Part shown: positions 6,699 to 17,122 of the stretch, piece by piece
Numbering within the stretch: position 1 is the first letter of the stretch
How the letters are laid out: each line of letters opens with the position of its first letter
Origin: Blautia sp.
GTDB taxonomy: Bacteria > Bacillota > Clostridia > Lachnospirales > Lachnospiraceae
Assembly: GCA_021772055.1 (NCBI GenBank)
Contig: JAETNR010000008.1
Span: 1-64,000 of the forward strand
Length of the DNA: 64,000 bases
Direction: 5' to 3'
Made by a program: the position numbers and the translations under genes
Notes under the pieces: generated by a model
Databases searched by the model: none
The model's input: the letters and a program-made list of their open reading frames with translations, nothing else
Told to the model about the DNA's origin: nothing

Positions 6699-9317
6699 AT
6701 GAATTACGGAAAAAAAGCGACTTCAAAGAGGCGAAGTTCCCTGGTCTCCAGTTCATCTATGATGGGAAAGCGTGCGCATGTTTCCTTTCTCAGAGTTTTA
6801 TTCATATCATTGATTGCTCTTTGTGTCATCTGTGTATGTCTTGGCCTTGGAGCTTTTAAAGGCGTTATTGATAATGCACCGGATGTGGATGACGTAGATA
6901 TCATGCCTCTTGGTTATGCGTCCTTCCTGTACGATGACCAGGGAAATCAGCTCCGCAAGCTGGCAGCTCCGGATTCCAACCGTCTTCCGGTTTCCATAGA
7001 ACAGATTCCTGTGGATCTGCAGCATGCAGTGGTTGCCATTGAGGATGAACGTTTTTATGAACATAATGGGATCGACGTGAAAGGTATTGTCCGTGCTTTT
7101 GTCCGGAATATTACCACAAGAGATCTTTCAGAAGGTGCCAGCACCATTACCCAGCAGCTCCTGAAAAATAACGTATTCACAAACTGGACCCAGGAATCCA
7201 CCTGGCTGGAACGATTTACCCGTAAATTCCAGGAACAGTATCTTGCTATCAAGATTGAAGAAAAGATCAATGACAAGAATGTGATCCTTGAGAATTATCT
7301 GAACACCATCAATCTTGGGGCGGGCGCATACGGGGTACAGGCTGCTTCCCGTCAGTATTTTAATAAGGACGTATGGGATCTGAATCTTTCAGAGTGTGCC
7401 ACTCTGGCCGGAATCACCCAGAACCCAAGCCGCTTCAATCCTATTGAGAATCCTAAGGAAAACGCCAAGCGTAAAAAGGAAGTCCTGAAACATATGCTGG
7501 ATCAGAATTATATCTCTAAGGAACAGTATGATTCTGCCCTGAATGACGATGTTTACTCCCGGATCCGTGCGGCGCAGGAAGAAACCTCCAGCACCAGGAA
7601 TCAGGTTTACAGCTATTTTGAGGATGAGCTCACAGATCAGGTAATTAATGATCTGATGAATATTAAAGGCTACACAAAGACCCAGGCCCGCAATATGCTG
7701 TACAGCGGCGGTCTGAAAATCTATACCACCCAGGATCCGAATATTCAGTCTATCCTGGATGAGGAATATGCCAACCCCGAAAACTATCCTTCGACGGTTC
7801 AGTATCTTCTGGATTTTGCACTGACCATTACCGATGCAGACGGACAGGAAGTGAACTACAGCAAGGAAATGCTGACGCTGTACTTCCGAAACGAGGATCC
7901 TGAGTTTGACCTGCTGTTTGATTCCCCGGAAGAAGGACAGACCTATGTAGACCGCTATAAAGAAAATATCCTGGCCGGAGGCGGTAAGGTTGTTGCAGAG
8001 CGTGTAAGCTTTGCCCCCCAGCCCCAGTCCTCTATGAGTGTGATCGACCAGTACACCGGTTATGTCAAGGCAATCGTGGGAGGCCGCGGCAAAAAGACTG
8101 CAAGTCTTACACTGAACCGTGCTACAGACAGTACCCGCCAGCCCGGTTCCACTTTTAAAATTGTTTCTACCTATGCTCCTGCCCTGAATGAAAAGGGCAT
8201 GACACTTGCCACTGCCTACGAGGATGAGGAAGGATATACTTATCCGGACGGCTCTCCGGTAAACAATGCTTCCCGTACCTACAACGGCACCACCACGATC
8301 CGGACTGCGATTCAGAATTCTGTCAATACAGTGGCTGTACAATGTCTGGCAGATGTAACTCCGGAACTTGGACTGAAATATCTTGACAATTTCGGCTTTA
8401 CTACTCTTGCCCACGGAACAGAAGCTGACCGGGATGCCAACGGCAATGTCTGGAACGATGCACAGCTTCCCACTGCCCTGGGCGGTATTGCAAAAGGTGT
8501 AACCAACGTGGAACTTTGTGCAGCTTATGCTGCCATTGCCAATGGCGGAAATTATATCAAGCCAATTTACTACACAAAGATCCTGGACCACAATGGAAAT
8601 GTACTGATTGAAAATACTTCCGCAGAACGTTCTGTCATTAAAGAGACAACTGCATGGCTTCTTACCAACGCCCTGGAGGACGTTGTAAAACGCGGTACCG
8701 GTACTGCCTGTCAGCTTGATAATATGTCTGTTGCCGGTAAGACAGGTACCACAGAAGCATACAATGACCTCTGGTTTGTAGGATATACCCCCTATTATAC
8801 CTGTGCCGTATGGTCAGGCTATGATAATAACGTGAAGCTTCCGGATTATGCACGGGATTTCCATAAAGGTCTGTGGAAAAAGGTCATGAGCCGTATCCAT
8901 CAGGGTCTGGAATATATGGAATTCCCACAGCCTGCAGGTATTGAAAAGACCAGTATCTGTGAAGAAACAGGACTTCTTCCAAGAGCCGGCTGCCCTGTCA
9001 TTACAGAATATTTTGATATTGGCAGTATGCCCACGGAGTATTGTGACCAGCACTTCTATGAGGTGGAAGAAGAATACGAAACTGATCCGGAAAGCGCGGA
9101 ACTGACACCCACTCCATCTGAAACCGATCCCGGTGAAGGCGGTGATCCTGGCGAAAACGGCGATTCTGGCGAAGGCGGGGACTCTGGTGAAGGCGGCGGT
9201 TCCGGTGAAGGCGACGGCTCCGGCGAAGGCGGCGATTCCGGTGAAAGCGGCGAAGAATGGAGCGAAGAAGAAGGCGACTGGGATCCTGAGACAGGACAAT
9301 ATTATTATTATTACTAA
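6699..9317 (+). CDS. Class A penicillin-binding protein (PBP1A type)
   Basis: This 872-aa bifunctional peptidoglycan synthase polymerises lipid II and cross-links strands outside the membrane. It has a basic cytoplasmic N-terminus, one membrane segment (about 28-50), a GT51 transglycosylase domain with EDERFYEHNG (catalytic Glu near 114) and GASTITQQLLKN, and a transpeptidase domain with SxxK as STFK (near 485), SVN, and KTGTT (near 680). The last 85 residues are an extracellular low-complexity tail of Gly, Glu, Ser and Asp repeats ending in five tyrosines. GGAGG lies 8 nt before the ATG; a terminator follows directly. Orthologs often end in such tails, but this one is strongly acidic. Confidence 0.95.
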   Translation: MNYGKKATSKRRSSLVSSSSMMGKRAHVSFLRVLFISLIALCVICVCLGLGAFKGVIDNAPDVDDVDIMPLGYASFLYDDQGNQLRKLAAPDSNRLPVSIEQIPVDLQHAVVAIEDERFYEHNGIDVKGIVRAFVRNITTRDLSEGASTITQQLLKNNVFTNWTQESTWLERFTRKFQEQYLAIKIEEKINDKNVILENYLNTINLGAGAYGVQAASRQYFNKDVWDLNLSECATLAGITQNPSRFNPIENPKENAKRKKEVLKHMLDQNYISKEQYDSALNDDVYSRIRAAQEETSSTRNQVYSYFEDELTDQVINDLMNIKGYTKTQARNMLYSGGLKIYTTQDPNIQSILDEEYANPENYPSTVQYLLDFALTITDADGQEVNYSKEMLTLYFRNEDPEFDLLFDSPEEGQTYVDRYKENILAGGGKVVAERVSFAPQPQSSMSVIDQYTGYVKAIVGGRGKKTASLTLNRATDSTRQPGSTFKIVSTYAPALNEKGMTLATAYEDEEGYTYPDGSPVNNASRTYNGTTTIRTAIQNSVNTVAVQCLADVTPELGLKYLDNFGFTTLAHGTEADRDANGNVWNDAQLPTALGGIAKGVTNVELCAAYAAIANGGNYIKPIYYTKILDHNGNVLIENTSAERSVIKETTAWLLTNALEDVVKRGTGTACQLDNMSVAGKTGTTEAYNDLWFVGYTPYYTCAVWSGYDNNVKLPDYARDFHKGLWKKVMSRIHQGLEYMEFPQPAGIEKTSICEETGLLPRAGCPVITEYFDIGSMPTEYCDQHFYEVEEEYETDPESAELTPTPSETDPGEGGDPGENGDSGEGGDSGEGGGSGEGDGSGEGGDSGESGEEWSEEEGDWDPETGQYYYYY

Positions 9318-9318
9318 C

Positions 9319-9352
9319 AAAAAGGATGCTTCCATCTGGAGGCATCCTTTTT
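9319..9352 (+). terminator. Terminator after the penicillin-binding protein gene
   Basis: AAAAAGGATGC pairs with GCATCCTTTTT around a 12-nt loop; the U-run is part of the 3' arm. The symmetry makes it bidirectional, serving glcK on the other strand as well. Confidence 0.85.
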
Positions 9353-9393
9353 GTTGTCAGCAGCAATTTCTATGTAATTCTATATTTGCTCTT

Positions 9394-10338
9394 TTATGCA
9401 TCCTGCAGTACCAGGCGGGCAGCGCCGTAGATTCCTGCGTCATTGCCAAGCTTTGCAGTTACGATAGGAGTATCTTTGCAAGGAGAAAATGCATATTTCT
9501 CATAATACTTCCGGATACAGTCAATGAGAGGCTGCCCTGCTTTAGAAACACCGCCGCCGATCACGATGGTTTCCGGGTCAACAACGCAGGAGAAAACCGC
9601 AAGAGCACCCCCAAGGGTATCTCCTACCTTCTCCATAATACGCTCCGCTACCGCATCCCCTGCTTTATATGCATCCAGAACATCTTTTGCCGTCACTTTC
9701 TCCACAGCTCTCAGAACACTGTCCTCACTGCCGGAAGCAAGCTCCTGCAGAGCAACACGTACGATACCGGTTGCGGATGTATACTGTTCCAAGCATCCTT
9801 TGTTTCCGCAGTTGCAGGCTTCTGTTTCCTGATGGTTCATCGCAGCATGTCCGATCTCGCCGCCTGCCCCGTGATGTCCGGAGATGATCTTGCCGTTGAT
9901 GATGATTCCTCCTCCTACACCGGTGCCAAGAGTCACCATGATCACATCCTTAGAACCTTCCGCAGCTCCCTTCCATGTTTCTCCAAGAGCAGCCACATTG
10001 GCATCATTTCCGGCCATAGCCGGTAACCCGGTAAGCTCGCTGAGAATTTTTGCTGCAGGTGTAAATCCCCAGAAAAGATTCACTGCGCAGAGAACTTCTC
10101 CCTTTCCATTAACAGGACCTGGAACTCCGATTCCCACACCTTTTACTGCTTCTTTCGCAATCCCCTTTTCTGCGATCTTGGCGTTAATGGTATCTGCTAC
10201 ATCCGGAAGGATTGCCTCTCCCTGATTCTCGGTTCTTGTGGGGATTTCCCACTTTTCCACCAAAGTTCCGTCTGTCAGAAACAGACCGCATTTTACTGTA
10301 GTTCCTCCAACATCAATTCCAAAACAATAGGATCCCAT
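9394..10338 (-). CDS. glcK: ROK-family glucokinase
   Basis: The 314-aa enzyme phosphorylates glucose with ATP. Evidence: N-terminal phosphate-binding FGIDVGGTTVKCG, the NDANVAALGE substrate loop, GTGVGGGIIING, and the ROK zinc motif CNCGNKGCLEQ (three Cys plus a preceding His). Length matches Gram-positive glucokinases. The ATG has a GGGAGG site 10 nt upstream. It lies 36 nt after hprK in the same direction, so the central carbon sensor and glucose entry kinase may be co-transcribed. Other ROK hexokinases cannot be excluded. Confidence 0.85.
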   Translation of the reverse strand: MGSYCFGIDVGGTTVKCGLFLTDGTLVEKWEIPTRTENQGEAILPDVADTINAKIAEKGIAKEAVKGVGIGVPGPVNGKGEVLCAVNLFWGFTPAAKILSELTGLPAMAGNDANVAALGETWKGAAEGSKDVIMVTLGTGVGGGIIINGKIISGHHGAGGEIGHAAMNHQETEACNCGNKGCLEQYTSATGIVRVALQELASGSEDSVLRAVEKVTAKDVLDAYKAGDAVAERIMEKVGDTLGGALAVFSCVVDPETIVIGGGVSKAGQPLIDCIRKYYEKYAFSPCKDTPIVTAKLGNDAGIYGAARLVLQDA

Positions 10339-10373
10339 CTCTCTCTTTCCTCCCTGTCATTTATTCTTTGCAT

Positions 10374-11306
10374 TTATTTTTCACGTTTTCTTGCGATATT
10401 TGCCTGAACACGCTTATAAAGCTCTTCTGCAGCATTGTAGCCCATCTTCTTCTGTCTGTGGTTGACAGCAGCAGACTCTACAATAATGGCCAGATTCCGC
10501 CCCGGACGGATCGGGAGGGAATGGCACACGATCTTATTTCCCAGATATTCTGTGTATTCCTCATGCAGACCCAGACGATCATATTCTTTATCCCTGTCCC
10601 ATTCTTCCAGCTTGATCACCAGATCGACGGACTGGGTATCTTTTACACTTTCCACACCGAACAGAGTTTTTACGTCAATAATGCCGATTCCACGCAGCTC
10701 AATAAAATGGCGGGTAATATCCGGCGCCGAACCTACCAGAGTTACATCACTGACCTTCCGCAGTTCTACAACATCGTCACTGACCAATCGGTGACCGCGC
10801 TTGATCAGTTCCAGCGCAGCCTCGCTCTTTCCGATTCCGCTCTCGCCTGTGATCAGGACACCTTCACCGTAAACATCCACCAGCACTCCATGGATAGAAA
10901 TACAAGGCGCAAGCTGAACTCCCAGCCAGCGAATAAGCTCAGCCATAAAGCTTGAAGTAGTGCGGTCTGTCACAAACGTTGGCACATTATATTTTATAGC
11001 CAGATCGATCATTTCCTGGGTGGGCCTTGTCATGGTACTGAATATCACACATGGGATCTTGCTGGAAATCAGCCGCTCATACTTGAATTTCCGCTCTTCC
11101 TCACTAAGCTGCATAAGATAGGTAAATTCCACATAGCCAATGATTTGAACTCTTTCATTTGCAAAGTGTGCCAGATATCCGGCAAGCTGCAGTGCCGGGC
11201 GGTTGATTTCCGCTGTCATGACCCGCATTCCGGCTAAATCGATTTCAGGAGTCAGGTTCGTCAGATTCAGTTCCTGCATCATTTTAGTCAACTCTACACC
11301 ATTCAT
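10374..11306 (-). CDS. hprK: HPr kinase/phosphorylase
   Basis: HprK phosphorylates Ser46 of HPr in response to glycolytic intermediates and so drives CcpA-dependent catabolite repression. The 310-aa length equals that of Bacillus HprK. Visible features are the P-loop GESGIGKS (near 152-159), the following SEAALELIKRGHRLVSDD, and the C-terminal signature IRPGRNLAIIVESAAVNHR. I take the ATG at 11306 with its AAGGAG site; upstream in-frame sequence overlaps the promoter. Its own promoter lies at 11368-11396, close to the end of uvrC. Confidence 0.95.
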   Translation of the reverse strand: MNGVELTKMMQELNLTNLTPEIDLAGMRVMTAEINRPALQLAGYLAHFANERVQIIGYVEFTYLMQLSEEERKFKYERLISSKIPCVIFSTMTRPTQEMIDLAIKYNVPTFVTDRTTSSFMAELIRWLGVQLAPCISIHGVLVDVYGEGVLITGESGIGKSEAALELIKRGHRLVSDDVVELRKVSDVTLVGSAPDITRHFIELRGIGIIDVKTLFGVESVKDTQSVDLVIKLEEWDRDKEYDRLGLHEEYTEYLGNKIVCHSLPIRPGRNLAIIVESAAVNHRQKKMGYNAAEELYKRVQANIARKREK

Positions 11307-11367
11307 ATACTTATCTCCTTCGTTAATCAAGTGTGCACGCGCTTTCGGGCGCTCGCTCAATGTTTTT

Positions 11368-11396
11368 ATTATAGCAAATTTCCATTGAAACTTCAA
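11368..11396 (-). promoter_or_regulatory. Promoter of hprK
   Basis: On the minus strand TTGAAG (11391-11396) and TATAAT (11368-11373) are 17 nt apart. The hprK start codon lies 61 nt downstream. It separates hprK-glcK from uvrC. Confidence 0.75.
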
Positions 11397-11411
11397 CGAA
11401 TGAGGCACATT

Positions 11412-13295
11412 TTAGAAAGTTTCATCAACATGCTCACCGGAAGACGGACTGGACTTTCTGAAAAAATCGTATACCTGGCGGGCACTGCCTGCGTTCATGG
11501 ACTCCGTCCGGGCCAGCTCCTCCAGAGATGCGTCGCGGATATTTTCCAGGGATTTAAATCGCCGCATAAGAGCCTTTCTTCTTGTTTCACCGATTCCCGG
11601 AATGTCGTCCAGAAGGGAGTGTACCTGCTCCTTGCTGCGTAGGGAACGATGGTATTCTATGGCAAACCTGTGGGCCTCGTCCTGGATCCTGGTGATCAGG
11701 TGGAATCCCTCGCTGGAAGTATCTACAGGGATTTCCTCATTCCGGAAATACAGCCCTCTGGTACGGTGATGGTCATCCTTCACCATTCCGCATACAGGGA
11801 TATCCAGACCCAGATTTTCAAGAACCCGAAGGGCAATGTTTACCTGTCCTCTTCCGCCATCCATAAGCAGCAGATCCGGTTTTCTCGAAAAGCTGTCAAA
11901 TTCTCCATTGCTTTCATGGGTAAAACGCCTGGTGAGAACCTCCTCCATGCTTGCATAATCATTTGGACCCTGTACCCATTTGATCTTGAATTTACGGTAA
12001 TCGCTGCGTTTCGGGCGGCCTTTTTCATAAACCACCATAGAGCCTACAGACTCAAACCCGCTGATATTGGAAATATCATATGCTTCCATACGTGTTATTC
12101 CTTTCAGCCCAAGCCACTCTTCCACTTCATGCACTGCACCGATGGTTCTGCCTTCCTCCCGTTTGATCCGCTCCCGGTCCTTATTCAAAACCATTTTTGC
12201 ATTTTCCTCTGCAAGCTCCACCAGTTTTTCTTTCGTTCCCTTTTTCGGCACGCGGATGCGGACCTTCTGCTTTCTGCGGGAGGTCAGCCATTCTTCTATG
12301 ATCTCAGCATCCTCAATTTCTTTCTGAAGCATAATTTCTCCGGGAATAAAAGGCGTCCCTGCGTAAAACTGTTTCAGAAAGCTTGACAGTACCTGTTCTT
12401 TGGTATCTCCCCTGGCAACCCGAAGGTAAAAATGGTCACGGCCGATGAGTTTGCCGTCCCTTACAAAGAATACCTGTACCACTGCATCCTGCTCCCGCAG
12501 ATCCAGGCTCTCATCCATGGCAACTGCAATTACATCGCGGTCATCCTCACCGTAGCTGGTGATTTTCTGCCGCTCTCCGATTTTTCGGATACTCTGGATC
12601 AAATCACGATATTCCATGGCTTCCTCAAAACGAAGGTCGTCCGATGCCTGCTGCATTTTCTCCGTAAGCTCATCTATGGTTTCCTTAAAATCTCCGTTCA
12701 GAAAGCGGATCACCTGCTGGATATTTTTTTTGTACTCTTCCGGAGTAATCTTCCCCTGGCAGGGAGCTGTACACTGTTTCATATGATAGTACAGGCAGGG
12801 ACGTTCTTTCCCGGTATCCCTTGGAAGATTCCGGCTGCAGGAACGGACCTGATAAAGCTTCCTTACCAGTTCGATCACGTCTTTTACCGCTCCGCCGCTG
12901 GTATACGGGCCAAAGTAGCGGTTTTTGTCCTTCTTCATCCTTCTGGCAAAAAGGACACGGGGGTAGGCTTCCTGGACAGTCACTTTGATGAACGGGTAGC
13001 TCTTGTCATCCTTAAGCATGGTGTTATACTTCGGACGGTGCTCCTTAATCAGGTTGCTTTCCAGTACCAGGGCTTCCAACTCTGAATCTGTGATAATGTA
13101 TTCAAATCGGGTGATATGCGTAACCATCTGCTCAATCTTCGGCCCCTTGTTGCGGCTGGATTGGAAATATTGGCGGACACGGTTTTTCAGGCTAATCGCC
13201 TTTCCTACATAGATAATCTCATCAGCCTCGCCGTGCATAATATAAACGCCCGGTTTTGCAGGGAGTTTTTTTAATTCTTCTTCTATTTGAAACAT
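11412..13295 (-). CDS. uvrC: Excinuclease ABC subunit C
   Basis: UvrC makes both incisions in nucleotide excision repair. The 627-aa protein has the N-terminal GIY-YIG nuclease (KPGVYIMHG and [18 protein letters not shown], residues 13-50), a UVR motif for UvrB contact (about 198-235), an RNase H-like nuclease core ([22 protein letters not shown]) and C-terminal helix-hairpin-helix repeats ([15 protein letters not shown]). A start at 13295 (MFQIEEEL) has an AAGGATC ribosome site and matches the family N-terminus; the frame extends 15 codons further. Confidence 0.95.
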   Translation of the reverse strand: MFQIEEELKKLPAKPGVYIMHGEADEIIYVGKAISLKNRVRQYFQSSRNKGPKIEQMVTHITRFEYIITDSELEALVLESNLIKEHRPKYNTMLKDDKSYPFIKVTVQEAYPRVLFARRMKKDKNRYFGPYTSGGAVKDVIELVRKLYQVRSCSRNLPRDTGKERPCLYYHMKQCTAPCQGKITPEEYKKNIQQVIRFLNGDFKETIDELTEKMQQASDDLRFEEAMEYRDLIQSIRKIGERQKITSYGEDDRDVIAVAMDESLDLREQDAVVQVFFVRDGKLIGRDHFYLRVARGDTKEQVLSSFLKQFYAGTPFIPGEIMLQKEIEDAEIIEEWLTSRRKQKVRIRVPKKGTKEKLVELAEENAKMVLNKDRERIKREEGRTIGAVHEVEEWLGLKGITRMEAYDISNISGFESVGSMVVYEKGRPKRSDYRKFKIKWVQGPNDYASMEEVLTRRFTHESNGEFDSFSRKPDLLLMDGGRGQVNIALRVLENLGLDIPVCGMVKDDHHRTRGLYFRNEEIPVDTSSEGFHLITRIQDEAHRFAIEYHRSLRSKEQVHSLLDDIPGIGETRRKALMRRFKSLENIRDASLEELARTESMNAGSARQVYDFFRKSSPSSGEHVDETF

Positions 13296-13423
13296 AGGCG
13301 GGATCCTTTCTATGGAAAGTAATGTGAAAACACAGAACACCCCAGATCAGGTGCATGAGTCTGCCAAACTGCAGCGCTTTGGCAATCCTCTCGCACCCAA
13401 CCCGGGGCTGGTTTCGTTTCTTA

Positions 13424-15397
13424 TTATGCTTCGCTATTTGATTCCTGCTGCGGAAGCTTGGGAGCTTCTGCGGCAAAATCAGGAAGGTCATCCAGATTTT
13501 CCGGAATCTCCATACCATGCTGCACTGCACGGAAAATTTTCATAAACTCTTTGCCTGTGATGGTTTCCTTTTTAATGAGGTATTCGGCAATTTTGTCAAG
13601 GGCTGTGCGGTTGCCGGAAAGAAGTTTCTTCGCCTCCTCGTAAGAGAAATGAAGGAGCTTCATCACTTCATGGTCGATCTCCGTTGCCGTATCATCGCCG
13701 CAGTTCAGCACTGCCCTGCCGGTCAGGTATTGGTTTTCCTGGGCAGCAAGACCCATAAGACCGAATTTCTCCGACATGCCATACTGAGTGATCATGGCAC
13801 GGGCTACCTTGGTGGCCTGCTCGATGTCATTGGCAGCTCCGGTAGTCACTGTATCGAATACGATTTCTTCTGCTGCACGTCCTCCAAGATAGCCTACCAG
13901 CATGGCTTCCAGTTCTTTTTTGGTATTCAGGAACTTCTCTTCCTCGGGCACATGCATGACATATCCCAGCGCTCCCATGGTTCTGGGAACAATGGTAATT
14001 TTCTGCACAGGCTCCGCGTCTTTCTGGAGGGCGCTTACAAGTGCATGTCCTACCTCATGATAGGAGACAATGCGGCGTTCCTGGGTACTTAAGATGCGGT
14101 CTTTCTTTTCTTTTCCTACCAGAACTACCTCTACGGATTCCAGGAGGTCTTTCTGGGATACCGCCTTTCTGCCGTTTTTTACAGCAAGGATGGCGGCCTC
14201 ATTTATCATATTGGCAAGATCAGAGCCCACGGCTCCGGAGGTTGCCAGCGCAATGGCATCAAAATCCACAGTTTCATCCAGAAGTACATTCTTGGCATGC
14301 ACTTTCAGGATTTCCACCCGCCCTTTCAGATCCGGGCGGTCTACGATTACACGGCGGTCAAAACGTCCCGGACGCAGAAGTGCAGGATCCAAAACCTCAG
14401 GGCGGTTGGTTGCCGCCAGGATCAAAAGACCCTTGGAAGTATCAAAACCATCCATCTCTGCGAGAAGCTGGTTCAGGGTCTGCTCACGCTCGTCATTTCC
14501 TCCGCCGTAATGGGAATCACGGCTTTTTCCGATGGCATCAATCTCATCAATGAAAACAATACATGGAGCGTTTTTCTTTGCTTCTTCAAACAGATCTCTT
14601 ACACGGGAGGCTCCCACACCTACAAACATTTCCACAAATTCCGAACCGGATAAGGAGAAAAACGGCACATGGGCTTCTCCTGCCACTGCTTTGGCAAGAA
14701 GGGTTTTTCCGGTTCCGGGAGGGCCTACGAGAAGAGCTCCTTTGGGAAGCTTGGCTCCAATCGTGGTATATTTGCCTGGATTATGCAGAAAATCCACAAC
14801 CTCCTGAAGAGATTCCTTCGCTTCATCCTGCCCTGCCACATCTTTAAACGTGATTCCTGTTTCTTTCTGGATATAAGCTTTGGCACGGCTCTTGCCCACA
14901 CCCATCACACCGCCGCCCTTATTCATACGGCGCATAAGGAACATCAGCATCACAAATAAAAGCACTGTGGGAAGCAAAATGCTTATGATCATTGCCATAA
15001 ACTCCCGCATGGCATCCGGCGGTTCATAGCTGAAAATAATATCTTTCCCTTCCAGACGCTTTGTAAGAGAATCCACGTCCTCCATCTGGTGGGCATAATA
15101 GGTCATTTCCTGGTACAGAGAATACTGCTTCTTTGGAACAATGGTCAGTGTGCCGGACTGCAGAGTCACTTCTTTTATCTGATCTTTGTCTACCATTTCT
15201 ATAAATTTGTCATAGGTGATCTCACTGGAATTATCTTGCAGCATATTCGTAAAAAGGCTTAAGCATACCAGAGTAATCAGAAGGCAGATAAGAAAGGCAA
15301 GGATTGACTGGTGATTTTTATTAGGTCCCTGTCTGTTATTGGGGTTGTTGTTGTCAGGACGTTTTCCATTGGGGTTGTTGTCCATATGATTATCCAT
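13424..15397 (-). CDS. ftsH: ATP-dependent zinc metalloprotease FtsH
   Basis: FtsH is the membrane-anchored AAA+ protease for membrane and short-lived regulatory proteins. The 657-aa protein has an Asn-rich cytoplasmic N-terminus, two membrane segments (about 30-52 and 140-165) flanking an extracytoplasmic domain, Walker A GPPGTGKT (near 220), Walker [11 protein letters not shown], the SRH region [19 protein letters not shown], and the zinc site HEVGH (near 445; most FtsH have HEAGH). AGGAGG precedes the ATG. It has its own promoter at 15434-15462. Confidence 0.96.
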   Translation of the reverse strand: MDNHMDNNPNGKRPDNNNPNNRQGPNKNHQSILAFLICLLITLVCLSLFTNMLQDNSSEITYDKFIEMVDKDQIKEVTLQSGTLTIVPKKQYSLYQEMTYYAHQMEDVDSLTKRLEGKDIIFSYEPPDAMREFMAMIISILLPTVLLFVMLMFLMRRMNKGGGVMGVGKSRAKAYIQKETGITFKDVAGQDEAKESLQEVVDFLHNPGKYTTIGAKLPKGALLVGPPGTGKTLLAKAVAGEAHVPFFSLSGSEFVEMFVGVGASRVRDLFEEAKKNAPCIVFIDEIDAIGKSRDSHYGGGNDEREQTLNQLLAEMDGFDTSKGLLILAATNRPEVLDPALLRPGRFDRRVIVDRPDLKGRVEILKVHAKNVLLDETVDFDAIALATSGAVGSDLANMINEAAILAVKNGRKAVSQKDLLESVEVVLVGKEKKDRILSTQERRIVSYHEVGHALVSALQKDAEPVQKITIVPRTMGALGYVMHVPEEEKFLNTKKELEAMLVGYLGGRAAEEIVFDTVTTGAANDIEQATKVARAMITQYGMSEKFGLMGLAAQENQYLTGRAVLNCGDDTATEIDHEVMKLLHFSYEEAKKLLSGNRTALDKIAEYLIKKETITGKEFMKIFRAVQHGMEIPENLDDLPDFAAEAPKLPQQESNSEA

Positions 15398-15433
15398 TCT
15401 GTTCCTCCTCTTGTTTGCGCATAACTATTACTT

Positions 15434-15462
15434 ATTATAAAGAGATTTTCCACATAAATCAA
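15434..15462 (-). promoter_or_regulatory. Promoter of ftsH
   Basis: TTGATT (15457-15462) and TATAAT (15434-15439) on the minus strand are separated by 17 nt, 37 nt upstream of the ftsH start codon. No CtsR or CIRCE operator was recognised nearby. Confidence 0.7.
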
Positions 15463-15596
15463 CCTGCATATGTGAAATAACTTTGAAAAGTTCTGTTCAT
15501 TGTAAAAAAAGATACCACTTCCTCAAACTTTGTAGTATACTTATAAAATAGTGTGCAAATTATTCGTTACAGATACAGGAAAGGGACCAGAGACAA

Positions 15597-17075
15597 ATGA
15601 AAACAGGATTTGATAATGAAAAGTATCTTAGAATGCAGTCCCAGCATATCCGGGAACGCATCAGTCAGTTTGACAATAAGCTTTATCTGGAATTCGGCGG
15701 AAAATTATTTGACGACTATCACGCATCCAGAGTTCTTCCGGGCTTTGAGCCGGACAGCAAGCTTCGGATGCTGATGCAGCTCAGCGACCAGGCAGAAATC
15801 GTTATTGTCATCAGCGCTGCTGATATTGATAAGAATAAAATGCGGGGAGATCTTGGCATCACCTACGACACAGACGTTCTCCGCCTGATCGAGGAATTTA
15901 CCGAAAGGAATCTCTATGTAGGCAGTGTCTGCATCACCCGCTACGCAGGTCAGGAGGGCGCAGATCTCTTTAAAAACCGCCTGGAGAAATTAGGAATCCG
16001 TGTTTACCTGCACTACTCCATTCCGGGCTATCCCAGCAACACCTCCCTCATCGTCAGCGATGAAGGTTATGGAAAAAACGAATATATCGAAACCTCCCGT
16101 CCCTTAGTCGTTGTTACTGCCCCCGGACCGGGAAGCGGAAAAATGGCCACCTGCCTCTCCCAGCTTTATCATGAGTACAAACGGGGCATCAGCGCCGGAT
16201 ATGCAAAATTTGAGACATTTCCCATCTGGAACATTCCTTTGAAGCATCCGGTCAATCTGGCATATGAAGCAGCCACCGCAGACCTGAATGATGTCAACAT
16301 GATCGACCCGTTTCACATGGAAGCTTATGGAGTAACCACAGTCAATTACAACCGCGATGTGGAAATCTTTCCGGTTCTCCAGGCGATGTTTGAGAAGATC
16401 ATCGGAAAATGCCCTTACAAATCCCCTACCGATATGGGGGTCAATATGGCAGGCAACTGTATTGTAGATGATGAGGCATGCCGGGAAGCCTCCCGCCAGG
16501 AAATCATCCGCAGATATTATAAGAGCATGGATGCTCTGGTATCCGGAAACGGGACGGAAGAGGAAGCCTACAAGATCGAACTTCTTTTGAAACAGGCGCA
16601 CGCCACAGCAGAAGATCGAAAGGTTGTTCCTGCCTGTCTTGCCAAGGCTGAAGAAACAGGTGCTCCCGCTGCTGCAATGGAGCTTTTGGACGGCTCGATC
16701 GTATACGGCAAAACCTCCGATCTTCTGGGGGCTTCGTCTGCTCTGCTGCTCAATGCACTGAAGACCCTTGCAGGAATCGACCATAAGCACCACGTGATTT
16801 CTCCGGAGGCCATTCGTCCTATCCAGGAGCTGAAAACCCAATACCTGGGAAGCAAGAACCCGCGCCTGCACTCTGATGAGACGCTCATCGCCCTATCCGT
16901 CAGTGCTGCCAGCAATCCGGAGGCCAGACTTGCCCTGGAACAGCTTCCCAAACTGAAAGGCTGCCAGGCCCACACCTCTGTCATGCTTTCTTCTGTGGAC
17001 ATCTGGGAATTCCGTAAGCTTGGCGTTGAGCTTACCTGTGAACCGAAATTTGAAAAAGAAAAGAAATACCAGTAA
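15597..17075 (+). CDS. DUF1846 domain-containing protein
   Basis: This 492-aa protein belongs to the DUF1846 family, common in Firmicutes and some other anaerobes. It starts MKTGFDNEKYLRMQSQHIRERI, a conserved opening. A glycine-rich P-loop-like element APGPGSGKMATC (about 178-189) suggests nucleotide binding, and the segment DMGVNMAGNCI is well conserved. No signal peptide or membrane segment is visible, so it is probably cytoplasmic. The function is not established. It is a monocistronic unit with AGGAAAGG upstream and a terminator right after. Confidence 0.9.
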   Translation: MKTGFDNEKYLRMQSQHIRERISQFDNKLYLEFGGKLFDDYHASRVLPGFEPDSKLRMLMQLSDQAEIVIVISAADIDKNKMRGDLGITYDTDVLRLIEEFTERNLYVGSVCITRYAGQEGADLFKNRLEKLGIRVYLHYSIPGYPSNTSLIVSDEGYGKNEYIETSRPLVVVTAPGPGSGKMATCLSQLYHEYKRGISAGYAKFETFPIWNIPLKHPVNLAYEAATADLNDVNMIDPFHMEAYGVTTVNYNRDVEIFPVLQAMFEKIIGKCPYKSPTDMGVNMAGNCIVDDEACREASRQEIIRRYYKSMDALVSGNGTEEEAYKIELLLKQAHATAEDRKVVPACLAKAEETGAPAAAMELLDGSIVYGKTSDLLGASSALLLNALKTLAGIDHKHHVISPEAIRPIQELKTQYLGSKNPRLHSDETLIALSVSAASNPEARLALEQLPKLKGCQAHTSVMLSSVDIWEFRKLGVELTCEPKFEKEKKYQ

Positions 17076-17082
17076 ATCCCAA

Positions 17083-17122
17083 AAAGAACCCGGGCAGTCA
17101 AAAGCTACACGGGTTCCTTTTT
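17083..17122 (+). terminator. Terminator between DUF1846 gene and nahK-like gene
   Basis: AAAGAACCCG pairs with CGGGTTCCTTT around a 16-nt loop, followed by TTTC. The A-rich left arm makes it usable from both sides, fitting the convergent genes. Confidence 0.8.

Noticed and set aside
7389-8591. 400-codon open frame antisense to the penicillin-binding protein
   Set aside because: It mirrors a well-supported coding region and shows no recognisable motifs or start signals.
9123-9250. GGC-rich short repeats as a possible CRISPR-like or regulatory repeat array
   Set aside because: They are in-frame codons for the Gly/Glu/Ser/Asp tail of the penicillin-binding protein with no spacers.
13296-13423. 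Possible small gene or RNA between uvrC and ftsH
   Set aside because: No open frame with a ribosome site, no clear hairpin or promoter; it appears to be plain intergenic sequence.
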